Source: Pichia kudriavzevii (Eukaryota; Ascomycota; Pichiomycetes; Pichiales; Pichiaceae). From it: a DNA stretch of 64,000 nucleotides. Positions 9,648 to 18,512 of this stretch are shown piece by piece. Position 1 is the stretch's first letter. Each line of letters starts with the position of its first letter. The stretch lies in NCBI RefSeq assembly GCF_003054445.1, contig NC_042506.1, positions 875,501-939,500 on the forward strand, given 5' to 3'. The position numbers were made by a program, and so were the translations under genes. The notes beneath the pieces are model-generated. The model worked only from the letters and a program-made list of their open reading frames with translations. It did not search any database and was not told the origin of the DNA.

Positions 9648-10772
9648 ATGAGTGGTGCAACTTATAAAGAAATTGATCATGCAATAAACGCAAAACAGGT
9701 TAATGCAACAGATAAGGGGCTCGATAAGAGAACAACACCATACATGGGATATATTGCGGCGAGAAATCCAGACGACAAGCCGATTAATATAATCAAACGA
9801 TGCCAAAAGGAGGGTAGACCTGTGTTTATAGCTGGACCAATGGTACGTTATTCAAAACTACCATTTCGGCAACTGGTTCGGGATTATCAGTGTGATATTG
9901 TTTATTCTCCCATGATCTTGGCAAGGGAGTTTGTAAGGAACGAAAATGCCCGTTTGAGCGATTTTTCCACTAATGACAGTGACAGACCATTGATAGTTCA
10001 GTTGGGGGTCAATAATATCACCGATTTGATCAGATGTGTGGAGATGATACATCCGTATGTTGATGGTATTGGCATCAACTGTGGATGTCCCATTAAGGAG
10101 CAAGTGAGAGAAGGCATTGGAGCTGCACTAATGAGCAACAAGGATTTAGTTAGTGAAATGGTCTATGAAGTTAAGAAGAGGTGGGGGGACGAAATCTGCA
10201 TTGAGACTAAAATCAGGGTTCACGATGATATCAATGAGACGATTGACTTTGTCAAGGAGGTTGAAAAGGCTGGTGTTGACTTTATAACTGTCCATGGACG
10301 TACCAAGAATACTAGGAGCAGCCAACCTGCAAATTTTGAAAAAATCAGGATAATCAAGGAGAGTGTTGGTGTGCCAGTTATAGCCAATGGTGACTGTTTC
10401 AGTTTAAAAGATGCGTATAGTATTATCGAGACTACTCGATGTGACGGTGTCATGGCTGTACGTGGCATATTGAACAATCCAGGGTTATTTGCAGGTCATG
10501 CAAAGTGTCCATGGGGGGCAATTGAAAAATTCTGGCATTATTCAACCTCGTACGGCCTCCCCTATAAATTGATCCAGCATCATCTCTCATGTATGATGGA
10601 AGGGTTGATCACGAGGAAACAACTGATTGGGTTAAACGAATGTGAAAATTTGATTGAGCTTATCGAATGGTTTGATGAAAGGTACCAACTAAAGAGACCA
10701 CAAGATCCAGGGTTTGGTGAAGGTGTTCATATTCCTGTTCGTTTGGATCGCAGTGACATGCCCAATCTATAG
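9648..10772 (+). CDS. DUS4: DUS4, tRNA-dihydrouridine(20a/20b) synthase
   Basis: This 374-residue Dus-family flavoenzyme is close to the 367 residues of S. cerevisiae Dus4, which modifies U20a and U20b of cytoplasmic tRNAs. Seen are the FMN-barrel start (VFIAGPMVRYSKLPFRQLVR), INCGCPIKEQVREGIGAALM with the catalytic Cys near residue 147, the KIRVH motif and the phosphate-binding VIANGDCFS. It lacks zinc fingers, unlike Dus3. The open frame extends upstream to a TTG at 9570; the first ATG is at 9648. The upstream residues could resemble a weak mitochondrial presequence if a non-AUG start were used, but nothing supports that. DUS4 followed by convergent RPL31 matches S. cerevisiae YLR405W-YLR406C. 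Confidence 0.95.
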   Translation: MSGATYKEIDHAINAKQVNATDKGLDKRTTPYMGYIAARNPDDKPINIIKRCQKEGRPVFIAGPMVRYSKLPFRQLVRDYQCDIVYSPMILAREFVRNENARLSDFSTNDSDRPLIVQLGVNNITDLIRCVEMIHPYVDGIGINCGCPIKEQVREGIGAALMSNKDLVSEMVYEVKKRWGDEICIETKIRVHDDINETIDFVKEVEKAGVDFITVHGRTKNTRSSQPANFEKIRIIKESVGVPVIANGDCFSLKDAYSIIETTRCDGVMAVRGILNNPGLFAGHAKCPWGAIEKFWHYSTSYGLPYKLIQHHLSCMMEGLITRKQLIGLNECENLIELIEWFDERYQLKRPQDPGFGEGVHIPVRLDRSDMPNL

Positions 10773-11819
10773 ATACACAACAATATACCTCCTATATACA
10801 GTACTCACTAATAATACGGCCTTTACTAAGAGATAATGCTTTGCTGGGAATTCTCCATTGTTAGGAAACCCTTAACCGTGATGGTGTGCGTTTATGAATT
10901 CCATGTGACCTTTTTTTTTCACACGTTCTCTACCCTCACTGGGTGTGCGACGTGTGGAAATCGTGCTGAAAGAGTTTCCATGGTCTTTAGTTTAAATGGA
11001 CACTTTGAAGACTACACCTGGTAGAATGTGGGGTTTTTCCTTTCAACTGATTAATGGAACGTTCACTGTCCAGCAAAGACCATCCAACTATAAGGATATG
11101 ATTGGATGAGACGTCTTGGGAAGGCGAGAGAGTAGACACACTAACAGTGAGGAATTGGCGGCACTTGGTTGTTGCTATTGAGGTTTCCATCTCTATAATT
11201 TCACGTTGGTTGTTGTGTTTGCTACATTTCCACCATTCATTTCTCTCCTTCTTGCCCGCTTTCACCAGTTAATACATTAGATACATGATGAACATTTTCT
11301 TTAATCGTGCCGCTGTTTGAACATGATGCTGGGTCGCCCTGGCATTTCCACCTTGTTTTATCGACTTCGTTTTGAAGGACATTTAACGCGGACTTGTTGT
11401 TATGATTGGCACTTTTGTCATAGTTACACTGACATCTATTGTATGTATATTGGTGAAACGGGCAAGTTTACAGACACATTCCACCCCATTCTGTAGATGT
11501 AGTACGAGGTGGACATTCTCCCCAGTAGACAAGCATCCAAGAGGGTGTTAAACCCATCCGTGTGTATCTAGCCGGTTGCAACGTACGCTACACGTTATGC
11601 CAGAGAGACGGCTGCTACTGCGAACTGCAAGCTTGGCAGTATAGAGGGCGTGCTGGTTCTCTACCAAAAGAGGCCCCCATACCTAGAGCACCCCTGCAGA
11701 GAGTAAGGCCACCAGAACAAGTGGCCAACTACAGTTGTGGAGAATTTCCAAGTTATTATTGATTTATAAACATTGTAGATAGAGAACAGTTGCACAGGAG
11801 AGATGGTGAGTCAACTAAC
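10773..11819. other. Intergenic DUS4-RPL31 (convergent), no gene recognised
   Basis: This 1047-bp tail-to-tail spacer is unusually long for two convergent yeast genes. The only open frames are short and unlike known proteins. The segment at about 11550-11730 is GC-richer than its surroundings and could form RNA structure, but it matches no RNA family I can name. I see no tRNA or snRNA signature. Confidence 0.4.
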
Positions 11820-12164
11820 TTATTCTTCGTCTTCAACAACAACGGTTTGTAAACCCTTTGCAGAAGCAACATTGACAGCCTCAACGAAGGAGAACATGGT
11901 GGACTTTGCGTTTTCGTCCTCGTTTCTCTTTCTAGAGATTCTCAATCTTAATCTGAATGGAACACCTTGGATACCCTTCTTCCATAACTCAACGTTCAAC
12001 TTAGGATCTAATCTGACATCGTCAGTGCCCATGTGTAACTTGGCAAACTTCTTGATTTCCTTGACGGCCTTTGGTGCTCTCTTCTTGAAGGTGACACCGT
12101 GGAGTCTCTTGTGTAAGTTGATGGTGTACTCTCTGGTAACTGCGTCCTTTAATTCCTTAGCCAT
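11820..12164 (-). CDS. RPL31: 60S ribosomal protein L31 (eL31)
   Basis: This 114-residue protein is nearly identical to yeast L31 (113 residues), including REYTINLHKRLHGV, FKKRAPKAVKEIKKFAKLHM, RLRLRISRKRNEDENAKS and the C-terminal ASAKGLQTVVVEDEE. eL31 sits near the polypeptide exit tunnel of the large subunit, where it contacts nascent-chain factors such as the ribosome-associated complex; SSZ1 of that complex lies later in this window. The coding frame is uninterrupted, whereas both S. cerevisiae copies contain an intron. A single locus combines the neighbours of RPL31A (YDL075W) and RPL31B (YLR406C). Confidence 0.98.
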   Translation of the reverse strand: MAKELKDAVTREYTINLHKRLHGVTFKKRAPKAVKEIKKFAKLHMGTDDVRLDPKLNVELWKKGIQGVPFRLRLRISRKRNEDENAKSTMFSFVEAVNVASAKGLQTVVVEDEE

Positions 12165-12684
12165 TGTGTGTCAAGCGAGTTATGTCTATACAAAAAGTCA
12201 AAGAGGTTTTAAAGTATACCAAACTTTCCAATTCACACCCTACATTATACACACCTTTTTTTTTTGTTTCCTACACCATTCTCACCTCCTACAACTACAA
12301 CTGTCGACAACGGTGGTGAGGAGAGACTACCCGATTGGGAAGGTCCACGGTGGGGGGAGAGAGAGAGAGCAGAGAGAGCAGAGTGTGTGTGCACAGAGTG
12401 TGTGTGCGAGTGGTGGCAGTGGTGGTGGCACTACATGCCCCTGGGAGGAGGGGTGAAAATTTTTCACTCCATTTGCGCTTCTTTCTAGCTTTTTTTTTTT
12501 TTCTTTGCGTATGTGTTGTTTCTCCTTTTGGATGTTTGCGTCTCACTGCTAGGGAAAGAGAACGGGAAACACCCATGAGGTAAATCCCGCCTCGCGTGCG
12601 GTGCGCGGGGGGTGGAGGGGGACGCCGGCTATACAATGGCACCACAAGAGGGTTTGGTGCACAGAGCCACCTGTGTGGCGTGTG
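12165..12684. promoter_or_regulatory. RPL31 upstream region
   Basis: About 520 bp lie upstream of RPL31. The region contains a T-run at 12257-12265, a purine-rich AGAGAG/TGTG tract at about 12358-12420, a second T-run near 12490-12502 and a GC-rich block at 12590-12640. A TCACGTGC box (Cbf1 type) lies at 12685-12692 at its far edge. Poly(T) tracts are common at highly expressed yeast ribosomal-protein promoters. I see no clear Rap1 site. Confidence 0.4.
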
Positions 12685-13569
12685 TCACGTGCGGGCAGCG
12701 AGGGCTGCAGCGAGGACATTATAGAGCCTATTTTTCCCCATTTTGACAAATAAATTGACCGTTTTAATGTTTAGAGGCTCAGATGGAGTTAAAAATGACA
12801 AACACATCCTTAGGTGTAGACGACTCAATCTTTCAAGTGGCTGTTCATCACTTTCGATTGTATCTTGGAGTTTGTTCATTAACTCGTCGTCTCTGATTAG
12901 TGTATATACATTGACTAGCTCGTTTCGTTTTGTTAGCACTGCAATTAGGGCAAATTTCAAACTCTTAAGATAAGAGACATTCCTTGTAGCCCTTGCCTTG
13001 AAAACCTCTTTATAGTAAAACTCAACAAGAGGGAAATCTTTTCCGCCAAATTTGAGCCACGTCAGTAAGATCTTAGTCCGGTGTCGATCATTACAATCGT
13101 TGCCATCATCACTATCATGGACATCATTACTACCACTTTGATTGGATCCTCTATTGACATGTCTCTCCAGTTTGTACATTTGGCTCAGCATGGTACTAGC
13201 CTCAAATTTAATCATGGACTCTGTCACTATCATCTCTCTGGGAATCCCTCCTCCTCGTCCAATTGACAATCGTGTCTCTCCTAATAAGAAGGCAATGTAC
13301 ATGGATATCAACCGCATCTCCCATATATCAATAACATCCTGCAATTGTAAATCAAACCCTTGGAAACTCGTGCTTAATAACAAGCTCTTGCAGTAGTTGG
13401 CCATCCCAATAAAGTTGATCTCCTTCATCGTGTTCTTCTCCCCTTCCCAATTGCACCTCTTGATCCATTCTTCTAACCCTTGTGGATTCGCCCTATAAAT
13501 TCCTTCCTCACTCCCTATAACCACAAAGTTGCTCTTGTTGAGAAGATCCGTATGTGCAGCCTGCAACAT
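12685..13569 (-). CDS. Conserved-looking protein of unknown function
   Basis: The frame from the first ATG gives 294 residues, mostly predicted helical (for example DVIDIWEMRLISMYIAFLLG and RLSRLHLRMCLSFL), with a short Ser/Asn/Asp-rich linker near residue 150-165. It has no membrane segment and no motif I can name. There is a faint resemblance to helical-repeat trafficking subunits such as TRAPPC12, which I do not rely on. Coding-looking sequence continues about 31 codons upstream of the ATG without another ATG (QLHAWTELSIRIAIPKDID), bounded by an in-frame TAA at 13663-13665. Beyond that stop, the same frame offers an ATG at 13749 and 28 basic residues. The true 5' end is therefore uncertain: read-through, a nonsense change, an unseen exon or a non-AUG start are all possible. 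Confidence 0.6.
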   Translation of the reverse strand: MLQAAHTDLLNKSNFVVIGSEEGIYRANPQGLEEWIKRCNWEGEKNTMKEINFIGMANYCKSLLLSTSFQGFDLQLQDVIDIWEMRLISMYIAFLLGETRLSIGRGGGIPREMIVTESMIKFEASTMLSQMYKLERHVNRGSNQSGSNDVHDSDDGNDCNDRHRTKILLTWLKFGGKDFPLVEFYYKEVFKARATRNVSYLKSLKFALIAVLTKRNELVNVYTLIRDDELMNKLQDTIESDEQPLERLSRLHLRMCLSFLTPSEPLNIKTVNLFVKMGKNRLYNVLAAALAART

Positions 13570-14208
13570 GTCTATATCTTTTGGTATGGCTATTCTGATT
13601 GAAAGTTCTGTCCAGGCGTGCAGTTGCTCTCTTTGTTGTACATGCCCACCTCTTTCTCCTCCTTATTTATCTTGGCGCTTCCCCGTTAAACTTGAGCCTT
13701 TGGATCTCTTGGCCCTTTTTTTTTTGCCCTCTTTGATCGCCTTAGCCATATCTTCAAGCCCGTACTTTACTTTATTAGTACTGGCCTCTCTACCTTCCTC
13801 CCTCTGATCCCACAACCACGCCTCCAACACTCACATACAAACACACCTCCTTAGAGGGGGGGGTACTTGTAAAATACAAACAAATCCACAACCTCCCTTC
13901 CTCCCCATTCACAGTTTGACTAAATTTCTAATTCTGTAACTGAGCCCCCCGCCCGTCGGCGTGCTGAGCCGCCAGTGGTTGCTCGACTCCATTTTTTCTT
14001 TTTATCCCCCTCCTTCCCCCCCCCCCCCAACCCCACCCTCTTTTTTCATTTTTCTCGGCGCGTCGTTCTTTTGCATCCAGATTTCAGAGTTGAAACCTAT
14101 GATGTAAGCTGCTATTGTAGACATTGTTCTCGGTTTGAGGTTGTTCCTTATAAGGATACATTGATCTTCTGCTCGAGAGCAGGGGCCAAACATCCACGGA
14201 CAACAGCC
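13570..14208. promoter_or_regulatory. Divergent intergenic region, unknown gene/Gag1-like
   Basis: These 639 bp lie between the first ATGs of two divergent genes. They contain a T10 run at 13716-13725, a C-run near 14018-14028 and T-rich tracts. The frame from 13749 to 13663 on the minus strand reads like a basic protein start (see the neighbouring unknown gene). On the minus strand a GTATGT at about 13834-13839 and a TACTAAT near 13770-13776 could be splice signals of a leader intron, but this is unproven. Confidence 0.35.
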
Positions 14209-14820
14209 ATGACAAGGAAGCTGAAACATAGTAGGTCGATAGGGGAGAAGCTTAGGGACAAGTGTTCCTCGGCAATGCACTCGTTGAAGGTGATTTCGAA
14301 TGCCGTCTTGCAACATAATGACGATTTGGAAGAGGTTGAGCAGTTGTTCGATAACGACACAGAAGAGGAGCACCTTAGGGGAGACTATGTGTCTGTTCTG
14401 AAAAGTGAAAACAAGAAGATATCTCAGGGGGGCGACATCCCAACCCAGCAGCGGCTGAGCAAAGATAAAGTGTCTACGTCAAGCGACGCTACAAACACGT
14501 CCCCAACTCCAATTCCTACAGTGACAGGTGCCTCTGAAACGGTGAGTAACGGAGCAGAGCTATGGGAGAAACAACGAGAGGAGTGGTTAACTCCAACGTA
14601 CTCCATAGCAGAAATCGAGGAACGAAAGAGGTTACATTCCTTGGCCTATTTAACTAGCAATCCCGACGAAAATATCTATCAGAACATATATAGGAATTTG
14701 GTCATCCACGGTAAACCGTTGAAGTGTGGCCTCAACATGGCCGATGGATTCAAAGTTATACATCAGGGCTGGGAGAACACCAACATGTTCGAAAGGGTTG
14801 CCAGAGGTGGTGTACCTTAG
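14209..14820 (+). CDS. Gag1-like clamp domain (DUF4050) protein, YLR407W position
   Basis: This 203-residue protein has a basic N-terminus (MTRKLKHSRSIGEKLRDK), a Ser/Thr-rich middle, and a C-terminal domain (about 120-203). That domain contains ELWEKQREEWLTPTY, then NIYRNLVIHGKPLKCGLNM and FKVIHQGWE, the pattern of fungal DUF4050, now called the Gag1-like clamp domain. The open frame begins at a GTG at 13975; the first ATG is at 14209. Its position and strand between RPL31 and the BLS1-like gene match S. cerevisiae YLR407W (228 residues), whose loss gives elongated buds. The domain call rests on sequence; the ortholog call rests on position. Confidence 0.7.
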   Translation: MTRKLKHSRSIGEKLRDKCSSAMHSLKVISNAVLQHNDDLEEVEQLFDNDTEEEHLRGDYVSVLKSENKKISQGGDIPTQQRLSKDKVSTSSDATNTSPTPIPTVTGASETVSNGAELWEKQREEWLTPTYSIAEIEERKRLHSLAYLTSNPDENIYQNIYRNLVIHGKPLKCGLNMADGFKVIHQGWENTNMFERVARGGVP

Positions 14821-15080
14821 TTGACTATGCCATTCTTTGAGCATCAAGCGCATGCTGTAGATCGATCAATTTTAGAATTTTCACCCTGTAACACATACAT
14901 ATACAGATACAGACTTACTTGTCTAGGTGTATCTATTTCCATATTCATACTTATACTGTTAGTAATACTCACTTGATAACTCTGCGCGTAAGACAACCAA
15001 AGTACAGCCTGTATATAAACGATCCTGTCCGCTGGCCGTGTTCTTCCCCCCAACTACTCGCTACTGCATCCATTATGCAC

Positions 15081-15455
15081 TCATTTGTTGTCTTGTATAT
15101 ATTTCACAGCGGATTCCAATATTCGTATCTGCTGATTGAGAAGCTCAACTCGCCGTTGGATCAACTCCGAATTACACTTTTCCAACTTCTTTTCAACATG
15201 CTCCACTCTCTCCTCAAGCTCTCCTCCTAGTCTCTCCATTCGCTTAACGTGTCCTTCCAGCTCCTCCTCCGCTTTGTCTAGCATCTTCTCGTTCTCATAC
15301 ACTATATGCTGCTGACCTGGAACATCAAACTCCATGAGAGTTTGCCGTAATACCCGCCGGTACTTTTCTCTGAGCTCAATGTTTGCGATCTTCTTTGCCT
15401 CCTCCCGCTCAATCACCCGTTTCACACGATCGTCCATCACTGTATGTTGCCACAT
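15081..15455 (-). CDS. BLS1: BLS1-like BLOC-1 subunit
   Basis: This 124-residue protein is almost entirely charged coiled coil (heptads run from about residue 50 to 118). It has no membrane segment. S. cerevisiae Bls1 (YLR408C) is 122 residues and coiled coil, and lies on the minus strand in exactly this position, before UTP21. It is a subunit of the endosomal BLOC-1 complex, which acts in endosome maturation with Rab5 regulation. Coiled-coil composition alone is not diagnostic, so the name rests mainly on conserved position, size and strand. A second ATG at 15437 is an alternative start. Confidence 0.6.
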   Translation of the reverse strand: MWQHTVMDDRVKRVIEREEAKKIANIELREKYRRVLRQTLMEFDVPGQQHIVYENEKMLDKAEEELEGHVKRMERLGGELEERVEHVEKKLEKCNSELIQRRVELLNQQIRILESAVKYIQDNK

Positions 15456-15745
15456 TTGACCACATATACCTCACATTCACCATACTAGAGACATGGACAC
15501 CTACATCACCGGCATCTCGATTCAGGGGATTTAAAACTGGGTGATATTGGCAATCTTTTTTTTTTTTCTATTGCGTCGTTCTTTTTTTTCTGCATCTTCG
15601 GCGCGTGCGCATCTGGAACGGCATAACCATTGCTGCTTTTCCATGGGTACAAGAACCATTATTATCTCCAACTGAGAAACAAGAACCTAGCACACCGAGT
15701 CGTAGGTAAGTTCCACACATTGAGGGACGGGTTTGGTATCAGATA

Positions 15746-18442
15746 ATGCCCAATGTGTTTAACCCCGTTCAGGAGATTTGTCCACTCCAGGGGAACCCCA
15801 TCTCAATAACTAACTCCGATGAAATTACTTATGTTGCCACGCCAAATGTTATATTCTCAACAGAACCCACAGAATGTACAAAATTGAGAAGACTGCTGAC
15901 CTCTTCTGTGCGGATAAAGAAGCTGCAGGCGTTGCCAGATATAGGGATACTGACCATTGTCTTCGATGACCATGTGGAATTACGAAATATCAGTAACTTA
16001 TCAAACCTAAATGATCGATGTTTCCAAAGCTTAAATCTTCGGGTTGAGGATATCGTCACGTATTCTTCTTCTAACGCAAGCCAAGCGCCCTCAAGGTCGT
16101 CTTCTTCTGATATCCTCTCTCTAGCAACTGTTGTCATAGACAAACCAATTACTAGTGATAGAGACAATCCAGCGAATCCTGACGCCTTTATAACGTTGTT
16201 GGCTCTTCTATCGAAAAATCAAATAACTATACTGAAATGGAATAACAGAGAGTATGTCGACCGATATAACCTTTACGTCTCCAACATCAAGTTTCTCAAA
16301 TTTACATCCACTGAAGACCTTATATGCATGTCTAGCACAAAGCCCAATATACTAATCCACATAAATCTGCAGACGTCCAAAATATCACATCATGACCTAA
16401 CTAGGTTTCTACATCTGAGGTCTTCAATGCTTTCTTTTACCAACAGCCACCACCTAGCTAGTCTTGGCTATTATGATAATCGAATACTCTTCTTGAAATT
16501 CGACGAATTTCTCAATGTAGACTACACCAACTTTGATTCATACAATGCAACGAAAATTTCAAATGGACATTTCAAGAAATCACAAATTTGTTTCCCCTTT
16601 ATTTTCCTAATATATGACAACAGTTTAGAAGTTCGCAGTGTAAAAGACTTCAAGCTTTTCCAGGCAATCCGAGCTAATAGAATAATTGACGTTGGTTATC
16701 ACGATATGCGACTTTCCATTCTATCCAAAAATGACATTCGCACGATTACAGCTTTTCCTTACAATCGAATTCTTGAAGGTCTATATAGCGAGAAAGACTA
16801 TGATAATGCCATCCTGTTAATTGAGAATTTGGATATCCATTATTTTCTTTCTACTGACGATGAAAGCAAGCGGGAAAATGTCAATCTAAACCAATTCAAG
16901 TTCATAAAGCTAAGAAAGTTTAACTTGCTCAAGGCGGTTGATCTGATGAATGATGGGTCCGAAAATGATTTTGCCTTGTCGATTGATCTCTTTTCTGAGT
17001 TTTTAGCCCCTCCTAAATTAGTGGTGGAGAATATACCCAAACCTATCAAATTGATTTTAAACAACGAGAGAAGCAATAGTAACAACGAGGCTAAAGATCT
17101 AAGTGCGTCTGATAGGTTCTGTATCAATCAATTGATTAAATATTTAACAGATTCCAAAAGGAAACTATTACGCTTCAAGGATAGTAAAGATACAGTATTT
17201 CAATTTGGAAATATGGAAATCTCACTCTCTATTTATCAAGATAATGATCCTGGTTTCTCAGTAGATGAAAACCTAATTTTAATTGATGATTATCTATTCA
17301 AATGCTATCTGTTGGTCAATGTAAAGATGATTGGCCCATTTTTAAGGTTAAACAACTACTGTGATTTTGATATGGTAGAGGAAAAGTGTAAAGCACTATG
17401 CTTATCTGAACAATTAGTTGCCTTTTATTCTAGTAGGAATGATTACACCAAGGCAATACGTTTATTAAACGAGCAAGAAAAGTATGACGATCTACTAGCA
17501 TTTCTTCAAAGAATGGTTCAAAACGATGACCCACCTATTGACTTGATTTTTGAAAATTTGAAAACCTTGATATCCGCCTTAAAAAATAATGATGATACAG
17601 ATCCATTCTATCTAGTCTTCTTGAATGAGAGCTTTGACTATTCTAATGTCCACTATGATGATATAATCAGGCATCTACAACAAGAAAAATGGAAGCAGTA
17701 TTTATTAGATTATCTTGAATTTATTTTCACCCATGAAAATAAGACAAATCTTCAAGTCACCACTCAGCTATTGAATATATACTTTGAAGATATTGACGGT
17801 AATTCTGCGAAGATTCAAAAACTATTTGAAAAAGGTCATTATAATGCTAACCAAGCTCTCGCAAGATTGAAAACACACTCGAAATCAGAACACGCTAAAA
17901 GGTTGATGGTATCTCCCCTTCAAAAATTGGGCAGGTATGACGATATATTGAGCATATATGTTCACGAATTGAAAGACACCAAAGAGGCTGTTAATTTTGC
18001 CTTGAATATGAGAGATATCAAAAATGATAGTCTGAGTAGAGGATTAATATTCAAAATTATTGACATGTGTTTGTTGGAGAAAGACCATTCTAGTATAGTT
18101 CAATTTGTCCTTAATAATGCTAATCTTGACTTTATCAACTTTGAGGAAATACTCATAAAATTACCAAACGATATGTCGATGAATTTAATGTCGTCGTTGT
18201 TGCTCATGAATTTGAAAAATATGAATACAATCAATCACAGGCTGGTTGTTAAAAATGAGTTGTTGAGAGCTAACCTGACTCACTTGAAACTAGATAAGAT
18301 GAATTTGGAGAGAAAAATGGTGAGATTAACTTCTTCTAGTGTATGTTCTAAATGTGGACGCTATTTTAACAAGTCGGAAATTTTATGTTTCCACCCTAAC
18401 GGTAACATTTTACACTACAAATGTTCCAAAGTCACATACTAG
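15746..18442 (+). CDS. VAM6: VAM6/VPS39, HOPS complex subunit
   Basis: This 898-residue protein has an N-terminal citron-homology-like propeller (about 1-300), a long alpha-solenoid (about 330-850) and a C-terminal zinc motif (VCSKCGRYF...LHYKC) ending at the stop. That terminal Cys-rich patch, with the NGNILHYKC form, is characteristic of Vps39/Vam6 rather than Vps3 or Vps8. Vam6 is the HOPS subunit that binds the Rab Ypt7 and tethers membranes at the vacuole; it also takes part in vacuole-mitochondrion contacts. S. cerevisiae Vam6 is 1049 residues, so this one is shorter. In S. cerevisiae VAM6 is YDL077C, two genes from RPL31A, which agrees with its position here. Confidence 0.88.
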   Translation: MPNVFNPVQEICPLQGNPISITNSDEITYVATPNVIFSTEPTECTKLRRLLTSSVRIKKLQALPDIGILTIVFDDHVELRNISNLSNLNDRCFQSLNLRVEDIVTYSSSNASQAPSRSSSSDILSLATVVIDKPITSDRDNPANPDAFITLLALLSKNQITILKWNNREYVDRYNLYVSNIKFLKFTSTEDLICMSSTKPNILIHINLQTSKISHHDLTRFLHLRSSMLSFTNSHHLASLGYYDNRILFLKFDEFLNVDYTNFDSYNATKISNGHFKKSQICFPFIFLIYDNSLEVRSVKDFKLFQAIRANRIIDVGYHDMRLSILSKNDIRTITAFPYNRILEGLYSEKDYDNAILLIENLDIHYFLSTDDESKRENVNLNQFKFIKLRKFNLLKAVDLMNDGSENDFALSIDLFSEFLAPPKLVVENIPKPIKLILNNERSNSNNEAKDLSASDRFCINQLIKYLTDSKRKLLRFKDSKDTVFQFGNMEISLSIYQDNDPGFSVDENLILIDDYLFKCYLLVNVKMIGPFLRLNNYCDFDMVEEKCKALCLSEQLVAFYSSRNDYTKAIRLLNEQEKYDDLLAFLQRMVQNDDPPIDLIFENLKTLISALKNNDDTDPFYLVFLNESFDYSNVHYDDIIRHLQQEKWKQYLLDYLEFIFTHENKTNLQVTTQLLNIYFEDIDGNSAKIQKLFEKGHYNANQALARLKTHSKSEHAKRLMVSPLQKLGRYDDILSIYVHELKDTKEAVNFALNMRDIKNDSLSRGLIFKIIDMCLLEKDHSSIVQFVLNNANLDFINFEEILIKLPNDMSMNLMSSLLLMNLKNMNTINHRLVVKNELLRANLTHLKLDKMNLERKMVRLTSSSVCSKCGRYFNKSEILCFHPNGNILHYKCSKVTY

Positions 18443-18512
18443 CTTGAATTTTTTTCACCTTTTATTTTTTATAAACTAAACAAGGTATACGCCTATAAAA
18501 ATAAAATTTCTA

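Noticed and set aside
11285-11455. Box C/D snoRNA candidate (ATGATGA then CTGA)
   Set aside because: Box spacing is about 160 bases, no terminal stem was found, and the short motifs are common by chance.
14940-15000. TACTAAC on the minus strand near a GTGAGT, suggesting an intron at the BLS1-like gene end
   Set aside because: The two sites are almost adjacent, too close for a functional intron, and the BLS1-like frame is complete without it.
15700-15742. GTAAGT and later CAG just before the VAM6 ATG as a leader intron
   Set aside because: The interval is under 45 bp with no branch site, too short for a yeast intron.
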